Below are positions 5,740 through 9,222 of a stretch of DNA of 9,222 bases, one piece after another; the stretch's first letter is position 1; every line of letters starts with the position of its first letter. The position numbers and the translations under genes were made by a program. Below the pieces are notes generated by a model that saw nothing but the letters and a program-made list of their open reading frames with translations, was not told the origin of the DNA and ran no database searches. Source of the DNA: an uncultured Actinomycetes bacterium (GTDB lineage: Bacteria; Actinomycetota; Actinomycetes; S36-B12; UBA5976); contig CALBND010000162.1 of NCBI GenBank assembly GCA_937896305.1, forward strand, positions 1 through 9,222, read 5' to 3'.

Positions 5740-6624
5740 ATGCATTTATCTATGCATAACTGGATGCGTGCCGAGCCGCTGGAAACAACCATCGCCCGAC
5801 TAGCTAAATACGGTTACAAGAGTATTGAAATCAGTGGAGAACCAGAAAAATATCCATCTGCAACTACTCGTGATCTATTAAAAAAGTATGACCTTAAATG
5901 TTGGGGTTCAGTAACCTTGATGTTGGGTGAAAGAAACCTTGTTGCAAAAGATGAAGCAAAAAGAGCAGCAAGTGTTAAGTATGTAAAAGATTGCATCACT
6001 ATGGTGAAAGAACTTGATGGCACAGAAATGACCATCGTTCCAGCAACCGTAGGAAAAATTACTCCAGATGCAACTCCAGACGAAGAATGGAGTTGGGCAG
6101 TTGCAGGAATGAAAGAAATTTATGCTCATTCCCAAGCTGCTGGTGTGAAATTAGCAATCGAACCATTAAACAGATTCGAAACTTATTTCATTACACGTTG
6201 CGAACAAGCACTAGCTTTAGCTGAAGCAACTGGACCAGATTGTGGAATTTGTCTAGACGCATTCCACATCAACATCGAAGAAGAAGATCTATACGCAGCA
6301 ATTCGTTTAGCTGGTAAAAAACTAAACGACTTCCACGTTGCAGAAAACAACCGTATGCCTGCAGGACACGGGGACTATGACTGGAAGAAAGTTATCGCCA
6401 CCTTAAATGAAATAGGTTATGACGGTGCGCTAACTGCTGAGTTCGTAGCTCCAGTTGATAGAACTCCTGTAAACAAATACAAGAACGCTTTGGATATGAA
6501 TCCAAAGGGTATTGATGCAGATCAATTGAAGTTCATCATCGACCACGGTTCATCAGTATTAACTGAAGAATTCTATGACTGGTTGGTAAAAGAGAACGCA
6601 GATACATTATTACCACTTATCTAG
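5740..6624 (+). CDS. Sugar isomerase/epimerase TIM-barrel protein, D-tagatose/D-psicose 3-epimerase-like
   Basis: A complete 294-residue cytoplasmic enzyme of the xylose-isomerase-like (AP endonuclease 2) TIM-barrel family, the usual length for ketose 3-epimerases. The full metal-binding set of that group is visible: Glu141 in Ile-Glu-Pro-Leu-Asn-Arg-Phe-Glu, Asp173 in Leu-Asp-Ala-Phe-His-Ile-Asn, His199 in Phe-His-Val-Ala-Glu-Asn-Asn-Arg, and Glu234 in Thr-Ala-Glu-Phe. Arg205 and the Pro-Ala-Gly-His-Gly-Asp segment (207-212) match the substrate-side residues of the group. Relatives epimerise free ketoses (tagatose, psicose, ribulose) or, as in Thermotoga IolO, 5-keto-L-gluconate. The ATG has GAAGGGA upstream. 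It lies downstream of the FAD oxidase, so it may epimerise or isomerise the keto product of that enzyme (inference). The fold and metal site are sure; the substrate is not. Confidence 0.9.
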   Translation: MHLSMHNWMRAEPLETTIARLAKYGYKSIEISGEPEKYPSATTRDLLKKYDLKCWGSVTLMLGERNLVAKDEAKRAASVKYVKDCITMVKELDGTEMTIVPATVGKITPDATPDEEWSWAVAGMKEIYAHSQAAGVKLAIEPLNRFETYFITRCEQALALAEATGPDCGICLDAFHINIEEEDLYAAIRLAGKKLNDFHVAENNRMPAGHGDYDWKKVIATLNEIGYDGALTAEFVAPVDRTPVNKYKNALDMNPKGIDADQLKFIIDHGSSVLTEEFYDWLVKENADTLLPLI

Positions 6625-6662
6625 AAATTAGATAAAATTAACGCAACTTCGGGAGCTAAAAA

Positions 6663-7895
6663 GTGAATGAGTTAGTGCTAGTAATTGGCACACTTGACAC
6701 CAAAGGTCCCGAAGTTGCTTATTTAAGAGACAAGTTAAAAGAGTTCGGACTTAAACCCTACGTAATTGATGTTGGTATTTTAGGTGAACCAATCGGGATC
6801 ACCCCAGATTTTTCTAAAGCACAACTTGCCCAATTTGGTGGCACCACAATTGAAAAAGTACAAAACGCTGGCTCTAGAGGTGCAGCAGTTGAACAGATGC
6901 GTGAATTTATTGTCAAAAAAGTTAAAGAAATGGTTAATGCAAATCAAGTAGTTGGTGCAATTGGAATTGGTGGCGCTGAGGGTGGCGTGATGACTGCTGC
7001 AGCATTAATGCAATTGCCAATTGGTGCACCCAAAATAGTTATCTCCCCCATTGCTTCTGGTAAGCATGAATTTGGTCCACTAGTTGGCACAACCGACATG
7101 ATGACAATGCATTCCATCGTAGATATTTTAGGTTTAAACGATATTTCAAAAACAATTTTTGATAATGCTGCTGCTGCAGTTTATGGCATGTTACAAAAAG
7201 GGCACCAATTAAATAAACCAAAACCTGGAACCAAAGCAGTTGCTGTAACCATGTTAGGAAATACCAACACCGCAATTACTGCAATGCAGCCATTAATGAA
7301 AGAAGCAGGTTATGAACTTGTGGTATTTCATGCCAACGGAGTTGGTGGACCTGCCATGGAAGAGTTGGCAGAAAGTGGTCAGTTCGTAGGAATTATTGAT
7401 TTCACTACTAACGAATTGGCAGCTAATTTAGTTGGTGGAATTCATGTTGCCACTGAAAACAGATTAAAGGTAGCCGGCAAATTAGGAATTCCCCAAGTGG
7501 TAGTTCCAGGTTGTGTGGATTTCGTAGTATTTCATGCCAACACTGTGCCAGATAATTTGAAAGAAAGACCTTTATATAACCACAATCCAGAATTCTGGTT
7601 GGTCAGACTAGATGAATCAGAAATGAATGAATTAGGGAAAATATTTGCTGATTCCTTAAATGAAGCAACAGGTGCAGTTAAAGTAGCGATACCGCTTAAA
7701 GGTATTTCTATTCCTAACAAACCAGGAGGTGTTTTCTTTGATCCAGCAGCAGATAAAAAGTTTATGGATCAAGTGAAAAATACTTTGAAGAAAGATATCG
7801 AAATCAAAGATTTTGATATGCATGTTAATGATCCTGAATTTGGTATTGCAGTCGGTAAACTTTTTATCGATCTGATGAACAAGGAGAAAAAATAA
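6663..7895 (+). CDS. Tm-1-like ATP-binding domain protein (UPF0261 family)
   Basis: A complete 410-residue protein, the normal length for bacterial UPF0261 members, which are homologous to the N-terminal half of the tomato Tm-1 antiviral protein. Family signatures include Gly9-Thr-Leu-Asp-Thr-Lys-Gly-Pro-Glu at the N-terminus, Gly101-Ile-Gly-Gly-Ala-Glu-Gly-Gly, Ser132-Gly with Gly-Thr-Thr-Asp-Met (142-146), Met197-Leu-Gly-Asn-Thr-Asn, Phe222-His-Ala-Asn-Gly-Val-Gly-Gly, and Pro282-Gly-Cys-Val-Asp-Phe. The glycine-rich loops fit the nucleotide binding reported for Tm-1. The two-lobed pattern (about 1-180 and 190-400) agrees with the family fold. No enzymatic reaction is firmly established for the bacterial proteins as far as I know. 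The start is GTG with GGGAG upstream. It abuts the creatininase-family gene with no intervening base, and follows the epimerase by 38 bp, so it is surely co-transcribed and probably part of the same pathway (inference). Confidence 0.9.
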   Translation: MNELVLVIGTLDTKGPEVAYLRDKLKEFGLKPYVIDVGILGEPIGITPDFSKAQLAQFGGTTIEKVQNAGSRGAAVEQMREFIVKKVKEMVNANQVVGAIGIGGAEGGVMTAAALMQLPIGAPKIVISPIASGKHEFGPLVGTTDMMTMHSIVDILGLNDISKTIFDNAAAAVYGMLQKGHQLNKPKPGTKAVAVTMLGNTNTAITAMQPLMKEAGYELVVFHANGVGGPAMEELAESGQFVGIIDFTTNELAANLVGGIHVATENRLKVAGKLGIPQVVVPGCVDFVVFHANTVPDNLKERPLYNHNPEFWLVRLDESEMNELGKIFADSLNEATGAVKVAIPLKGISIPNKPGGVFFDPAADKKFMDQVKNTLKKDIEIKDFDMHVNDPEFGIAVGKLFIDLMNKEKK

Positions 7896-8810
7896 ATGGC
7901 AAAACACCCGATAAGAAAATTCCAAAGATTAACTTCTGGGGATGATGCATTTAGAGCAAAATTCGTATCATGGGACATGACCGAGTTATCTTATGTTGAC
8001 ATCCGTGAATACTTAAAAGAAAAAGACACAGTGTTGGTACCAATGGCATCAACCGAACAACACGGTCCCCACTTACCGCTCTACACAGACACCATCACCG
8101 CAATTGAAGTTGCACAAAGAGTTTCAGAAGCAATTGGGGTTTTTCACACTCCACCAATTTGGACTGGCTACTCACCACAACACATGCATCTTCCAGGTGA
8201 AGGCCGCGGAACAATCACAGTTAAAGCTTCTACTTTGAATGCTTTAATGTATGACGTTGCCAGATCTCTAATCCATCATGGTTTCAACAGAATTATTTTT
8301 GTTAATGGTCACGGTTCTAATACCAAAGTTGTTGATCCGGTATTAAGAAAACTACGTTATGAAACCGGTGCATTAATTGGTTTCGTTCGTCCTTACATGG
8401 AACGCTATGTCGGTGTATTAGAAGGTTTAATGGAAAATCCACCAGAAGAAACACCAGGTTGGCATTCATCCGAATTAGAAACTTCACAAGACATGGCCTA
8501 TGACCCAGATTTAGTGAGAATGGAAAGAGCGTTTCCAGAGATGGCACAAATTCCTGCATTCTTACCAAAATCATTTCAAAAACATGATGGTATGCCAGAT
8601 GTGGAATTTGAAGGTTACCAATATTTCACTTTCCCAATGGATCATCATGAATTTGTGGAATCGGGCACAATCGGTAATCCAATGCGTGCCACTATGGAAA
8701 AAGGTGAGGAAGCTTTGCGTAGATTGTCCGAACATACCGCAAAAGCTGTACTCGAATTAACAAAAGTTCCAGTGACTGTACGAAATAGAGAGTTTGTCGA
8801 TAGAGTTTAA
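7896..8810 (+). CDS. Creatininase-family metallohydrolase
   Basis: A complete 304-residue enzyme, somewhat longer than the typical 240-270 of the family because of N-terminal and central extensions. Metal-site motifs are intact: Glu54-Gln-His56-Gly-Pro-His-Leu-Pro, Asp65, Asn137-Gly-His139-Gly-Ser-Asn, and His190-Ser-Ser-Glu193-Leu-Glu-Thr-Ser. Family members cleave cyclic amides (creatinine), formamides, peptide-like bonds (MftE) or, as in Thermotoga IolN, a cyclic diketone. In a carbohydrate locus a lactone, amide or ring-ketone hydrolysis is more likely than creatinine breakdown (inference). The ATG at 7896 directly follows the stop of the Tm-1-like gene, and the ribosome site AAGGAG (7881-7886) lies inside the end of that gene, which indicates coupled translation. 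The GntR regulator starts 5 bases after its stop. The family call is secure; the substrate is unknown. Confidence 0.91.
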   Translation: MAKHPIRKFQRLTSGDDAFRAKFVSWDMTELSYVDIREYLKEKDTVLVPMASTEQHGPHLPLYTDTITAIEVAQRVSEAIGVFHTPPIWTGYSPQHMHLPGEGRGTITVKASTLNALMYDVARSLIHHGFNRIIFVNGHGSNTKVVDPVLRKLRYETGALIGFVRPYMERYVGVLEGLMENPPEETPGWHSSELETSQDMAYDPDLVRMERAFPEMAQIPAFLPKSFQKHDGMPDVEFEGYQYFTFPMDHHEFVESGTIGNPMRATMEKGEEALRRLSEHTAKAVLELTKVPVTVRNREFVDRV

Positions 8811-8815
8811 CGGTT

Positions 8816-9222
8816 ATGACAACTACTACTAAAAAGTCGCAGGCATCTTCGCTTGTAATAGATGCCTACGACTATTTAGTAGACGCAATAACTTCTTTTA
8901 AGTTACCAAGCAATGCTTCAATTAGTGAGAATAAATTAGCAACCCAACTTGGAATTTCCCGAACTCCTATCAGACAAGCTCTACAAAGACTTGAAGCTGA
9001 AGGTTTAGTTACCAAAAGTGATTCCGCCAGATTTACAGTTACCCTGGTATCTCCTAAACAAGTTGAAGAAGCTTGCGATTTGTTACAGATTATTGATACC
9101 TACCTTTTCAAAAAAGCTGCCCAGAATTTAGATGACAAAGGTGCAAGAGAACTTATTCAGGTATCTGAACAGATGATTGCTGCAGGAAATAACGATGATC
9201 GTGATGCCTGGAGTAAATTTGA
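8816..9222 (+). CDS. GntR-family transcriptional regulator, probably FCD type (partial, 3' end outside window)
   Basis: An open frame from ATG at 8816 runs off the right edge after 135 codons. Residues 36-65 form the GntR winged helix-turn-helix: Ile-Ser-Glu-Asn-Lys-Leu-Ala, then Leu45-Gly-Ile-Ser-Arg-Thr-Pro-Ile-Arg, then Leu59-Glu-Ala-Glu-Gly-Leu-Val. The following helical stretch (from about 82) resembles the start of an FCD effector-binding domain, which is common among regulators of sugar-acid and carboxylate catabolism. It begins 5 bases after the creatininase-family stop, with no clear ribosome site, so it is probably read by coupling from the operon. As the last visible gene it is the best candidate for binding the inverted repeat at 4175-4204 and possibly the one at 2944-2966. 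Whether it represses or activates cannot be seen. Confidence 0.9.
   Translation, partial: MTTTTKKSQASSLVIDAYDYLVDAITSFKLPSNASISENKLATQLGISRTPIRQALQRLEAEGLVTKSDSARFTVTLVSPKQVEEACDLLQIIDTYLFKKAAQNLDDKGARELIQVSEQMIAAGNNDDRDAWSKF

Overview
The window looks like part of a chromosome from a low-GC, small-genome actinobacterium, possibly one of the streamlined freshwater lineages. The clues are an AT-rich, gene-dense sequence, a substrate-binding lipoprotein with a twin-arginine-like signal and an Ala-Ala-Cys lipobox, some GTG/TTG starts, and carbohydrate-transport and sugar-isomerase genes with a GntR regulator. The taxonomic guess is inference with low confidence. There are no rRNA or tRNA genes, mobile elements or CRISPR arrays that I can see.

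Layout. The left third (1-2923, minus strand) is an ABC importer of the carbohydrate CUT1 type: a binding lipoprotein (1397-2923), a MalF-type permease (332-1276) and the start of a MalG-type permease running off the left edge (1-330). No ATPase gene lies in the window. A strong hairpin sits between the binding-protein and permease genes. A 181-bp divergent region (2924-3104) separates this operon from the plus-strand genes and carries a candidate promoter for each direction plus a perfect inverted repeat near the start of the importer mRNA.

The right two thirds (3105-9222, plus strand) form a catabolic block in two parts. First comes a pair: an RpiB/LacAB-type sugar-phosphate isomerase and a DJ-1/PfpI-family protein. 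Then, after a 120-bp region with its own candidate promoter and a 30-bp inverted repeat, come an FAD-linked oxidase, a tagatose/psicose-3-epimerase-like TIM-barrel protein, a Tm-1-like (UPF0261) protein, a creatininase-family metallohydrolase and a GntR-family regulator cut by the right edge.

Together the genes read as one uptake-and-breakdown locus for a sugar, polyol, cyclitol or sugar acid: import, oxidation by the flavoenzyme, epimerisation, hydrolysis by the creatininase-like enzyme, and isomerisation of a phosphorylated product, with the GntR protein sensing a metabolite. The substrate cannot be named from sequence. The epimerase plus creatininase combination recalls the Thermotoga inositol route (IolO and IolN), but the matching dehydrogenases IolG and IolM are absent here and an FAD oxidase takes their place. 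The Tm-1-like protein has no settled bacterial function. This combination of genes is the most interesting thing in the window.
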